Below, piece after piece: positions 6,606 to 13,632 of a stretch of DNA of 23,684 nucleotides. Within the stretch, counting starts at the first letter, position 1. The number at the start of each line of letters is the position of its first letter. The notes under the pieces were generated by a model. The model saw nothing but the letters and a program-made list of their open reading frames with translations. It was not told the origin of the DNA and searched no databases. This DNA comes from CG10-46-32 sp964606465 (GTDB taxonomy: Bacteria > Patescibacteriota > Patescibacteriia > UBA2169): contig CAZSGI010000005.1 of the NCBI GenBank assembly GCA_964606465.1, positions 1 to 23,684 on the forward strand, written 5' to 3'. The position numbers and the translations under genes were made by a program.

Positions 6606-9500
6606 TCAATTTCCAATACCCAAGCTGATTTTTTCTCCATTTATGCTTACCGGCTCACCAATATTCTTTTTCTCAACCAACGCTTTGGCAATGACTGATT
6701 TTTTTAGTTCGTCGCCAAACTGACGAAACACTTTTTTCAATTCCTCGGATTCGGTGTGGTACGTCAAGGTGATGGTATCGCCCGGGGTTAGACCCGCTTG
6801 TTTGCGCATGGCGTTGATGGTACGGATGAGCTCGCGCAGATTTCCTTCGACGGCAAGTTCGGAGGTGATTTCAGTATCAAACGCAACGCCCCGCTCGAGG
6901 CCTGGAAGGTAGGTGATTCGTTTGACGTTCAACTCGTCGGAAATGAGCTTTGAAAAATCATCTGAAAGCGTTTCTCCGGTAACGCGCGCCGAGGAAAGCG
7001 GCTGCCTGATTTTGATGCCCGCTTCAGCGCGCGCCGCAAGCCCCTGCTCAACAATCCGGCGGGCAACGTCCATTGCCGACAAAACCTTTTTATCAACCTT
7101 TCCGGCCCTCGGCCACACTCCAAGATGCACGGACTCTCTCCCACCTCCCCCTACCCCCTCCTCTGGCAGGAGGGGGTCTTTTAGCTCCTGCCACACGTGC
7201 TCTGCCGTAAATGGCATTACTGGCGCCATGACGAGCGAAAGCTGTTCCAAAGACCATTTGAGCGTTTCTAAAGCCTCGGAATCGCCGTCTTTGATGCGCC
7301 CGCGCGAGCGGCGCAGGTACCACGTTGAAAGTTCGCTGATGTACCCTGTGATAGGACGCGTTGCTTTGTTTAAGTCATACGAGTCATACGCTTCAGTTAT
7401 GTCCTTGACCAACACACGAGTCTTCGCGACAATCCACTTGTCCAACACATGCCTGTTCCCGGGTTTTGCTTTCACGTCACCGGACGCGTACATCCGGTAG
7501 AACGACAGCACGTTGTACAGAATCAAGAGAACTTTTTTCACGACTTCATCAACGCCTTTTTCGGAAAAGTTAAAATCTTCCGCGCGCGCGACCGGAGACG
7601 TGGCCAGGTAGTAGCGCACCGCGTCCGCGCCGTACGTTTCGAACAGGACCATGGGATCCGGGTAATTCTTGAGGCGCTTGCTCATCTTTTTCCCGTCTTC
7701 CGCTAACACGATTCCGTTTACCACCACGTGCTTGAACGCCGGCGTACCCTCCAGCGCGGCGGCGAGCACGTGCAGGTAGTAGAACCACGCGCGCGTCTGG
7801 TCCACGCCCTCGGCAATGAACTCCGCCGGAAAGTTCTCCTTGAACTTTTTTTCGTTCTCAAACGGGTAGTGCTCCTGGCCGTACGGCATGGAGCCCGCCT
7901 CAAACCAGCAGTCCAGAACATCCTCAATTCGTCGCATAGTTCCCCCGCACTCTTCGCACGCAAAGGTGATGGGGTCAATAAAATGCTTGTGCAGATCCTT
8001 GACCGTTTTGCCGGAGAGGTCTTCCAGCTCTTTAATGGAACCGATAACTTTAATATGCTTCTCATTCTTTCCACACTTCCAAATCGGCAATACTGAACCC
8101 CAAAATCTTTGACGTGAAATGGACCAGTCCCGTGCTCCTTCTAACCATTGACCGAACCGCCCCTCTTTGATGTGCCCCGGCATCCAGTGGATTTTTTCAG
8201 CATTCTTCAAGAGCTTTTTCTTGATTTTCTCCACCGCAACAAACCACGAAGACGTAGAATAGTTCAAAAGCGGAGAATCGCACCTCCAGCAGTGCGGGTA
8301 CGAGTGCGGGTACTTCTTTTTATCAAAAAGCAAGCTGTGCTTGGCGAGGTACTTCACGATGTTGACGTCCGCGCTTTCCGCGCTCTCTGATTCCGGATGG
8401 CTTTCGGTGTTTGGCTTGTCCTGGTGCTTAGCGAACATGCCGGCAAAGTCTTTGACTTCGTCTTTGAACGTGCCGTCCATGGCCACGTGCTGCACAAAGG
8501 GCAAGTTCTCTTTTTTGGAAAGTTCGTAGTCATCCTCGCCGAACGCTGGGGCAATGTGCACGATTCCGGTCCCCTCTTCGGTGTTCACAAAGTCCCCCGC
8601 ATACACCTTGAACGCGTTTTCGCGGTTTTCCAAACTGCTGTTGTCGTAATACGGAAACAAGGGCTTGTACGCTTTTCCCAACAATGACGCGACGGAAACG
8701 CTCGTACATTTTCCGTGTTCTTTTTCCGCAAACACGTCCGCAAGGCGGTCTTTGGCAAGGATATACCGCGACCCTTCGTGTTCAACTTTGACGTATGCAA
8801 CATCTTCTCCAACTGCAAGCGCCATGTTCCCGGGCAATGTCCACGGCGTCGTGGTCCACGCGAGCAAAAACGTGCCCGGCTCGTCAACGAACTCAAGTTT
8901 GACGGTGACCGACAAATCAGTCACCTCCTGGTACCCCTGCGCAACTTCGCTCTGCGCCAGCGTGGTTTCGCAGCGCGGGCAGATGTGCATGGAGCGGTAT
9001 GCTTCGTACAACAATCCCTTGTCGTACAACTCTTTGAACACCCACCACACGCTCTCCATGTAATCGCGGTCCATGGTTTTGTAGTCATGCTCAAAATCAA
9101 CCCACCTGCCGAAGCGGTTGATGACCTTCTGCCACTCATCAACATACACGAGCACCTTGGAACGCGCGTCCTCGTTGAACTTGTCCACCCCGTACGCGAG
9201 AATATCCTTCTTGTGCTTAAAACCGTGCTCCTGCTCCACGATGTTCTCAATGGGGAGGCCGTGGCAATCCCAGCCCCACCTGCGCTCCACGCGGTACCCG
9301 CGCATGGTCCAGTACCGCGGCACCACGTCTTTGATGAGCGATGCCACGATGTGGCCGTAGTGCGGGGTGCCGGTCGCAAACGGCGGGCCGTCATAAAAAA
9401 CATAGTCCCCTTTCGGGGCTTTCCGCTCCACGGATTTTCTGAACGTACCGTCTTTGCGCCAAAACTCCAAGATTTTCTTCTCTATTTCCGGCTGCTGCAT
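6606..9500 (-). CDS. ileS: Isoleucyl-tRNA synthetase
   Basis: Charges tRNA-Ile; class I synthetase with editing domain. 964 residues. HIGH-type motif is HYGH at residues 47-50 (PPFATGTPHYGHIVAS), then GWDCHGLPIE. The CP1 editing domain contains LAWTTTPWTLPGNMALAVG, DFVNTEEGTGIVHIAPAFGEDD and YPHSYPHCWRC, and the KMSKS-type motif is KMSKR near residue 605 (KKMSKRLKNYPDP). The DCHGLPIE/FATGTPHYGH pattern matches the archaeal/eukaryote-like class (IleRS2), often linked to mupirocin insensitivity; that is inference. Two insertions stand out: an acidic stretch before the IVKYLAKH segment (KPNTESHPESESAESADVN), and residues about 773-786 (DPLLPEEGVGGGGR), encoded by a palindromic repeat. Start ATG 9498-9500 lies 6 nt from the -10 box. 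Confidence 0.96.
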   Translation of the reverse strand: MQQPEIEKKILEFWRKDGTFRKSVERKAPKGDYVFYDGPPFATGTPHYGHIVASLIKDVVPRYWTMRGYRVERRWGWDCHGLPIENIVEQEHGFKHKKDILAYGVDKFNEDARSKVLVYVDEWQKVINRFGRWVDFEHDYKTMDRDYMESVWWVFKELYDKGLLYEAYRSMHICPRCETTLAQSEVAQGYQEVTDLSVTVKLEFVDEPGTFLLAWTTTPWTLPGNMALAVGEDVAYVKVEHEGSRYILAKDRLADVFAEKEHGKCTSVSVASLLGKAYKPLFPYYDNSSLENRENAFKVYAGDFVNTEEGTGIVHIAPAFGEDDYELSKKENLPFVQHVAMDGTFKDEVKDFAGMFAKHQDKPNTESHPESESAESADVNIVKYLAKHSLLFDKKKYPHSYPHCWRCDSPLLNYSTSSWFVAVEKIKKKLLKNAEKIHWMPGHIKEGRFGQWLEGARDWSISRQRFWGSVLPIWKCGKNEKHIKVIGSIKELEDLSGKTVKDLHKHFIDPITFACEECGGTMRRIEDVLDCWFEAGSMPYGQEHYPFENEKKFKENFPAEFIAEGVDQTRAWFYYLHVLAAALEGTPAFKHVVVNGIVLAEDGKKMSKRLKNYPDPMVLFETYGADAVRYYLATSPVARAEDFNFSEKGVDEVVKKVLLILYNVLSFYRMYASGDVKAKPGNRHVLDKWIVAKTRVLVKDITEAYDSYDLNKATRPITGYISELSTWYLRRSRGRIKDGDSEALETLKWSLEQLSLVMAPVMPFTAEHVWQELKDPLLPEEGVGGGGRESVHLGVWPRAGKVDKKVLSAMDVARRIVEQGLAARAEAGIKIRQPLSSARVTGETLSDDFSKLISDELNVKRITYLPGLERGVAFDTEITSELAVEGNLRELIRTINAMRKQAGLTPGDTITLTYHTESEELKKVFRQFGDELKKSVIAKALVEKKNIGEPVSINGEKISLGIGN
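7143..7180. repeat. GC-rich palindromic repeat inside ileS (copy 2)
   Basis: Plus strand has an ACCTCCCCCTA lead-in, then CCCCCTCCT (7154-7162), loop CTGGC and AGGAGGGGG (7168-7176). Lead-in and stem match copy 1 in tgt (3506-3542), with the same orientation and the same codon phase. It encodes an insert near the C-terminal end of the anticodon-binding region, between MPFTAEHVWQELK and ESVHLGVWP, where relatives read straight through. Confidence 0.85.
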
Positions 9501-9506
9501 ACCCGG

Positions 9507-9535
9507 AGTATACCAAAAAAAATCGGCTTTTTCAA
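9507..9535 (-). promoter_or_regulatory. ileS promoter
   Basis: Minus strand TTGAAA (9530-9535), 17-nt spacer, TATACT (9507-9512). Only CCGGGT separates the -10 box from the ileS ATG, so the predicted +1 falls on or next to the start codon. It would drive ileS-recO-surface protein-tgt. Confidence 0.75.
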
Positions 9536-9560
9536 CCAGAAAACCCCCTCCCGCATGATG

Positions 9561-11882
9561 TCACTCCCCCAATTTTTCCTGCACCTGCTCAATCTTGGCC
9601 TGCACGTCCTCATTGCCCGGATTCAGCTCAAGCACGGCCTCAAACTCGGCCAGAGACTCTTCGTACCGCCCTAGCCGGAAGTACGCGACCCCGAGCGAGT
9701 AGTGCGCGTTCGAGTGGTTCGGCACCTCGCGGACCACGGCAACGAGCTTCTCGGCGGCCCGCTCCGGATTGCCGTCGTTGAGGTACAGCCTGCCGAGGTG
9801 GTACGCGATCTGCGGACTCGTGTCTTCCCACGGCTCAAGCTCCATAATCGCTGCGGCAATGCCTTCCTCCTGCTCCGCGAGAAACGCATGCTCAAGGCGC
9901 GCGGGCAGATAGTTCGGAGCGATCTCAAGCGAGCGCGCGAGGCCGTCGCGCGCTTCAACGCGCAGCTGGGCCGCGGATATGCGCCCGGAAAGGAGCGCAT
10001 CAATTGAATCGCGGTAAAATTCGGATAAGGCGACCGGCAGGGCAACGTTCTCGGGCCAGAGGGCCTGCGCTTTCTGATACTCTTCACGGCCGAGCAAGGC
10101 CGAGCCTTCTGCGTACGCCTCAAGGCGGCCGTACAGCGCTGCGGCGCGCCAGTGCGCGATGGGGTCGCCTGACTCGCGCGCCTGTCCGCTCAAGATGGAG
10201 GTGATGCGCTCAAGGGCCGCGCGCTGGGCGTCTATGGAAAGCGGAGTCGCGAGCAGGTCAACAAGCGAAGCTGCTTCAGCGAGCCGGTAGTCGGGATTCC
10301 AGGGCGCAAGGCTCACGATGCGCTGCCACTCGCCCGCGCGCGCTTGCGCATCCGCCTGGTTCGCCGCAGCACGGGCTGCTCCATCGGCGCGCACAGCAGC
10401 CACCTGGAAAACGAAAAAAGCAACGTACGCAACCGTAACGAGCGCAACTGCCAGCCGCGACGGATAATGCGCACCGAGGGTGCGCCGGCGCGCCGCACCC
10501 TCGGGCTGCTTGGCTTCTTCCGGCCCCCGGCTGTCAGCGTGCATAAGCACCATGGCAGAACCCACCAGCAGCATGCCCATCCAGTTCGTCAAAAACGAAA
10601 ACGGAGAAAACCAGAGCCCAACCGAAAGGAGCGCGAGCGCCGAGAGCACAATGGCTCCCAGGTACGCGCCCTCGGACATGGTCCCCTCTTTGAACGCCTG
10701 CACGTTGGCGCGCCAAAACCGGATCCCGAATAGGAGCGGAGCCGCAAGGAATGCAACGAGCGCGAGCGAGCCGAGGATGCCTGATTCAAGGTACGCCTGC
10801 AGATACCCATACCCGACAACCGGAACATTCCCGCCATCCAGGGTCCCGAAATCGTCAAACGAGATGCCGGAGACGAGCGCATACTCATCCGATCTGCCGA
10901 GCCCCTGCCCGAACCAGCTGAATCCCTGCTCTGAAACTGCTCCGCGGGAAGCTGCAAAGGTAAGCACTGAATCGCGCGGCACATTAACGGAAGTAAAGGT
11001 TTTGACCGGAATGATGAGAAAGAATGCCGAAAGCGCCCACACCTGCAAAGGGTAGATGAAGTTGCGCTGCCAGAGTTTTTTTGAGTAGAGCATCTGGAAC
11101 GCGAGGAGCGCTGAAATGCCGGCAATGAGCACGAGCCACGCGCTCGGCGCGTCCCAGGCAAAGAGCACGGCAAGGTGGAGCACAATGCTTGCGCTCCACA
11201 AGAGCTTTACCCCGGACTTCTGGAACATGGCAAACGCAACCATCAGAAACGCCACCACCGCAAGGACGAGGAGCGCTCCCTGCGGCTGCACCCACCGAAC
11301 GGCCGAGTACCCTCCGGCAAACACGAGCGTGTACACGAGGAAAAGAGCGAGCGCGGTTGAACCCAAAAACACGCTCACCAAGAGCTGCTTCACGGCCCGC
11401 ACCGTGCGCGGGCCGTACAGGATTGCAAAAAGCCAAGATGCGCCCAGGGCCGCACTAAGGAAAGAAAGCTGCGGAGAATCCGCAGAAAATCCCAGAGCTC
11501 CCGAAAGACCGATCCTCGCGAACGAGCCAATGCCGAGAAACGCAACCGCGGAAACGGCGAGCAACGCAACCGTACGGTACTGCGCGGGGCTCTGGACGCG
11601 TTCCGAAAGTTCGTGCCGCAAGAGCGCGCGCCAGGCAAACACAACAAAAATCGCGCCCGAGAGGACAAGCCACGCCGCCTGCCTCGCAAACCACGCGTCC
11701 GCGCCGAAACCCCACGCCCACGCGAGCGTCAAGAACGCACTACCCGAAAGCAGCGCCCCCAACAGGCGCCCGCACAAACCGCTGAAATAGCGGCGGATAT
11801 GAACACCGGAGGCGTCACGCGCCCCCGGCTGTTCGAGTGTCTGGTACGGTATTCTCCCTCGTTTGGCAATATCGAGCGCCAT
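9561..11882 (-). CDS. Polytopic membrane protein with C-terminal TPRs (O-antigen ligase/polymerase-like)
   Basis: Probably a cell-envelope glycan polymerase or ligase; exact substrate unknown. 773 residues. The first about 480 residues contain ten or more hydrophobic segments (for example AFLTLAWAWGFGADAW, LLVSVFLGSTALALFLVYTL, ILGSLALVAFLAAPLLFGI, LLSVGLWFSPFSFLTNWMGM). A large loop ends in GYGYLQAYLESGILGSLALV, resembling the periplasmic loop and exit helix of Wzy/WaaL proteins. After a further helix (about 490-510) come tetratricopeptide repeats, clearest near the C-terminus (IAYHLGRLYLNDGNPERAAE, NAHYSLGVAYFRLGRYEESL, the last ending FEAVLELNPGN). The ligase-TPR fusion is common in CPR genomes (from memory). 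It starts 20 nt after the small membrane-protein gene and is probably co-transcribed with it. No good Shine-Dalgarno is present, so the start is moderately certain. Confidence 0.8.
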   Translation of the reverse strand: MALDIAKRGRIPYQTLEQPGARDASGVHIRRYFSGLCGRLLGALLSGSAFLTLAWAWGFGADAWFARQAAWLVLSGAIFVVFAWRALLRHELSERVQSPAQYRTVALLAVSAVAFLGIGSFARIGLSGALGFSADSPQLSFLSAALGASWLFAILYGPRTVRAVKQLLVSVFLGSTALALFLVYTLVFAGGYSAVRWVQPQGALLVLAVVAFLMVAFAMFQKSGVKLLWSASIVLHLAVLFAWDAPSAWLVLIAGISALLAFQMLYSKKLWQRNFIYPLQVWALSAFFLIIPVKTFTSVNVPRDSVLTFAASRGAVSEQGFSWFGQGLGRSDEYALVSGISFDDFGTLDGGNVPVVGYGYLQAYLESGILGSLALVAFLAAPLLFGIRFWRANVQAFKEGTMSEGAYLGAIVLSALALLSVGLWFSPFSFLTNWMGMLLVGSAMVLMHADSRGPEEAKQPEGAARRRTLGAHYPSRLAVALVTVAYVAFFVFQVAAVRADGAARAAANQADAQARAGEWQRIVSLAPWNPDYRLAEAASLVDLLATPLSIDAQRAALERITSILSGQARESGDPIAHWRAAALYGRLEAYAEGSALLGREEYQKAQALWPENVALPVALSEFYRDSIDALLSGRISAAQLRVEARDGLARSLEIAPNYLPARLEHAFLAEQEEGIAAAIMELEPWEDTSPQIAYHLGRLYLNDGNPERAAEKLVAVVREVPNHSNAHYSLGVAYFRLGRYEESLAEFEAVLELNPGNEDVQAKIEQVQEKLGE

Positions 11883-11902
11883 AACGCGCGAGTGTTTGAC
11901 CG

Positions 11903-12394
11903 CTACTGCCCTGCCTTGTAGTTGGAGATGGCCTGCACCACGTTGGAATCCTCTTTCAGGTCTTCCACGAACAGCACGTGGTCGCGGTTAATGACCATGG
12001 CGTCGGTCGGGCCGTGCAGCTCGTTGCCCAGTTTCACGAGCGAAAGCTCGCCCTGGGGACTCGCCTGCTGTTCGCCTTCCACGGTCTGCTGCAACGGTCG
12101 GGTAACCTGCAGGTAGTAAATCTCCTTGAGTACGAGCTCAACTTTGTTCTGCTTCTCCACCCGGCCGAAGTAGACCTGGCCGTTCGTGAGAAACACGGCC
12201 TGCCAGTCTTCGCCGTAGCCGCTCAAGCTCGTCTCACGTATCAAAAAAAATCCTGCCGCGACAAAAATGACAACCAGCAAGAAGACGCCGAACGACAACC
12301 CTCCCGACGCTCGCGGAGCGCGGGGGCTGACCGGCTTTGGGGTGTGCGCCGCAGGTTTTTGGGCCTCGGGCGATTGCGGGGTTGGCTCTGGCAT
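11903..12394 (-). CDS. Single-pass membrane protein of unknown function
   Basis: Function unknown. 163 residues from ATG 12392-12394. I chose this over the ATG 14 codons upstream (12434-12436) because AAGGAG lies 9 nt before it, and because the upstream ATG overlaps the promoter -10 box. Layout: a proline-rich cytoplasmic N-terminus (PEPTPQSPEAQKPAAHTPKP), one membrane helix at about 34-52 (SFGVFLLVVIFVAAGFFLI), and an external domain of about 110 residues. That domain has a distinctive WQAVFLTNGQVYFGRV opening and the later pieces LVKLGNELHGPTDAMVINRD and HVLFVEDLKEDSNVV. From memory, this pattern recurs in Parcubacteria as an uncharacterised family. It heads the operon with the TPR/ligase-like protein. 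Confidence 0.82.
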   Translation of the reverse strand: MPEPTPQSPEAQKPAAHTPKPVSPRAPRASGGLSFGVFLLVVIFVAAGFFLIRETSLSGYGEDWQAVFLTNGQVYFGRVEKQNKVELVLKEIYYLQVTRPLQQTVEGEQQASPQGELSLVKLGNELHGPTDAMVINRDHVLFVEDLKEDSNVVQAISNYKAGQ

Positions 12395-12403
12395 GGGTAC
12401 GAT

Positions 12404-12409
12404 CTCCTT
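12404..12409 (-). promoter_or_regulatory. Shine-Dalgarno deciding the start at 12394
   Basis: AAGGAG on the minus strand, 9 nt upstream of the ATG at 12394. It fits the transcript that begins after the TACAAT box at 12435-12440, and so rules out the longer reading frame. Confidence 0.75.
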
Positions 12410-12434
12410 ATACGTTAATGATGCGGATTCGTTC

Positions 12435-12464
12435 ATTGTACTGCACCCGGGTTTGAAATGTCAA
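12435..12464 (-). promoter_or_regulatory. Promoter of the small membrane-protein operon
   Basis: Minus strand TTGACA (12459-12464), 18-nt spacer, TACAAT (12435-12440). Its -35 overlaps the spacer and -35 region of the divergent smpB promoter. Confidence 0.75.
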
Positions 12465-12480
12465 TGATATGGGCTATACT
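12453..12480 (+). promoter_or_regulatory. smpB promoter
   Basis: Plus strand TTGAAA (12453-12458), 16-nt spacer, TATACT (12475-12480). It gives a leader of about 43 nt with a GAGG before the smpB ATG, and is back-to-back with the promoter on the other strand. Confidence 0.65.
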
Positions 12481-12529
12481 GGGGTAGGTACCCACCGCTC
12501 ATTCGCGTAACACGAACCGAGGAAACCTT

Positions 12530-12991
12530 ATGATGAAGGGGAAACTCCTTGCCAAAAACCGGCAGGCAGCCGCGGAATACGAGATTTTGGACACCTTTGA
12601 GGCTGGTATAAAACTTACGGGCCCGGAAGTCAAGTCCGTAAAATCGGGCCAAATCAAGCTCCAGGGCTCCTATGCCTCCCTGAACCCTGCGACTGGCGCG
12701 TTGCGGCTCACCGGAACTCATATTTCGCCGTACAAGCCGGCCGCAGGCGCGCAGGCGCGCTACGACCCGCAGCGCTCGCGCGTGCTCCTCTTGAACAAGA
12801 AAGAAATGGCGAGCCTCGCGGGCAAGCTCAAAGAAAAACGCTTGAGCCTGGTTCCGCTCTCCGCGTACTCGAAATCAGGCATCATCAAAGTCGAGCTCGG
12901 GCTGGTGCGCGGAAAAAAGAAGTACGAAAAGCGCGAGCAAATCAAAAAGCGGGACATTGAACGCGAACTCGGCAGAAAGCTCAAATCCTAG
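12530..12991 (+). CDS. smpB: SsrA-binding protein SmpB
   Basis: Binds tmRNA and takes the place of a codon-anticodon pair in the decoding centre during trans-translation. 153 residues. The SmpB beta-barrel is clear: LLAKNRQAAAEYEILDTFEA, GIKLTGPEVKSVKSGQIKLQ, then GSYASLNP and HISPYKPA. The basic tail LVRGKKKYEKREQIKKRDIE is the family signature, the region that enters the mRNA channel. The start is ATG 12530, with GAGG 7-8 nt upstream; the next codon is also ATG and could be used. The gene is followed at 178 nt by tmRNA itself, so both partners of ribosome rescue are adjacent and in the same orientation. Confidence 0.97.
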   Translation: MMKGKLLAKNRQAAAEYEILDTFEAGIKLTGPEVKSVKSGQIKLQGSYASLNPATGALRLTGTHISPYKPAAGAQARYDPQRSRVLLLNKKEMASLAGKLKEKRLSLVPLSAYSKSGIIKVELGLVRGKKKYEKREQIKKRDIERELGRKLKS

Positions 12992-13009
12992 CCCCGCAGT
13001 ATTGCGGGG
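12992..13009 (+). terminator. Hairpin after smpB, possible weak terminator
   Basis: CCCCGCA-GTAT-TGCGGGG directly after the smpB stop. The following sequence (TTGACATTTCGTT) is only moderately T-rich and is at the same time the -35 of the tmRNA promoter, so termination may be partial. Confidence 0.4.
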
Positions 13010-13038
13010 TTGACATTTCGTTCCAAATGCGGTATTTT
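13010..13038 (+). promoter_or_regulatory. tmRNA promoter
   Basis: Plus strand TTGACA (13010-13015), 17-nt spacer, TATTTT (13033-13038). Transcription would start near 13045, about 125 nt before the mature tmRNA 5' end, so a long precursor leader containing the 13053-13094 hairpin is predicted. Confidence 0.65.
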
Positions 13039-13052
13039 TAAGATTGCCTTTA

Positions 13053-13094
13053 CAGATTTTTTCTTGGGCCGCGTAGCGGTTAAGAAAAAATCTG
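13053..13094. repeat. Long A/T-armed hairpin, copy 1 (tmRNA leader)
   Basis: CAGATTTTTTCTT (13053-13065) and its exact complement (13082-13094) flank a small GC hairpin (CCGC-GTA-GCGG). The identical 13-nt arms recur at 16041-16086 with a different core. The T run precedes and the A run follows the hairpin on both strands, the reverse of an intrinsic terminator. Confidence 0.85.
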
Positions 13095-13168
13095 AAGAGG
13101 AAAAGGCGGATGGAAGCTGGAGTGGGCTGCGACAGCAGCACACGGAAGCTGCAATCCGACTTTGACGA

Positions 13169-13570
13169 GGGGGTGATACCTAATCGAAAGATACGTTCAC
13201 TGACATTTCGCAATCCGTCACTGCTTGATGTGACGCAAATACCTCAAGCAACCACACAAATGCAAACCGCATTTTGAGCAGAGTAACGGCTGCGCTCGCG
13301 CGAGCGTTCGCAGTTCCGAGCTTTGCGCCAGTTGTAGCTTAACAAAGCTCGCAACCGCCGCCGCCTTAGGCCTGAATGAGGCGACCCCGGCGTCATACTT
13401 CAGGACGCAGCCGTGGCGATCCTCGCGCCATGGTGAAGCCTTAGAGGATAGTGGTGCGCATGTTTTGCCTGCTTGCGAGTGCGTACCGCGAACCCAATAA
13501 ACAGGCTATGATTGTAGACCGATGCCAGTGACGCATTTTCACGCGGGAGAATAGCCCGCCACCTCCACCA
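13169..13570 (+). ncRNA. ssrA: Transfer-messenger RNA (tmRNA)
   Basis: Rescues stalled ribosomes with SmpB. The tRNA-like ends pair as GGGGGTG (13169-13175) with CACCTCC (13560-13566), followed by encoded ACCA (13567-13570). T-stem GCGGG/CCCGC is at 13543-13559. P2 is TCACTG 13197-13202 with 13526-13531. Pseudoknot PK1 is complete: CGTCAC 13216-13221 with 13230-13235, and loop TGCTTGA 13222-13228 with 13244-13250. The resume codon is then GCA at 13262, 11 nt after PK1. The open frame runs to TAA 13340-13342, giving a 26-residue tag that begins ANRILSRV and ends FAPVVA. The stop codon lies in the loop of a perfect 9-bp helix, CGAGCTTTG 13317-13325 with 13343-13351, as P5 does in E. coli. Odd points are the T-loop AGAATAG and the D-region; see findings. 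Length 402 nt, normal. Confidence 0.96.
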
Positions 13571-13632
13571 TGCCCGGCATTCGCTTCTGAATCACCAATA
13601 GCCTTCTTTTAGCCTTCTTTCCAAACTCCAAA

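Noticed and set aside
9541..9560. A third copy of the CCCCCTCC palindrome between ileS and the upstream gene
   Set aside because: Only AACCCCCTCCC is present with no complementary arm nearby; chance similarity cannot be excluded.
13235..13264. Earlier in-frame GCA (13235) as tmRNA resume codon, giving a 35-residue tag
   Set aside because: This GCA overlaps stem 1 of PK1 (13230-13235), and the second PK1 strand lies downstream of it. The GCA at 13262 is 11 nt after PK1, matching the normal spacing.
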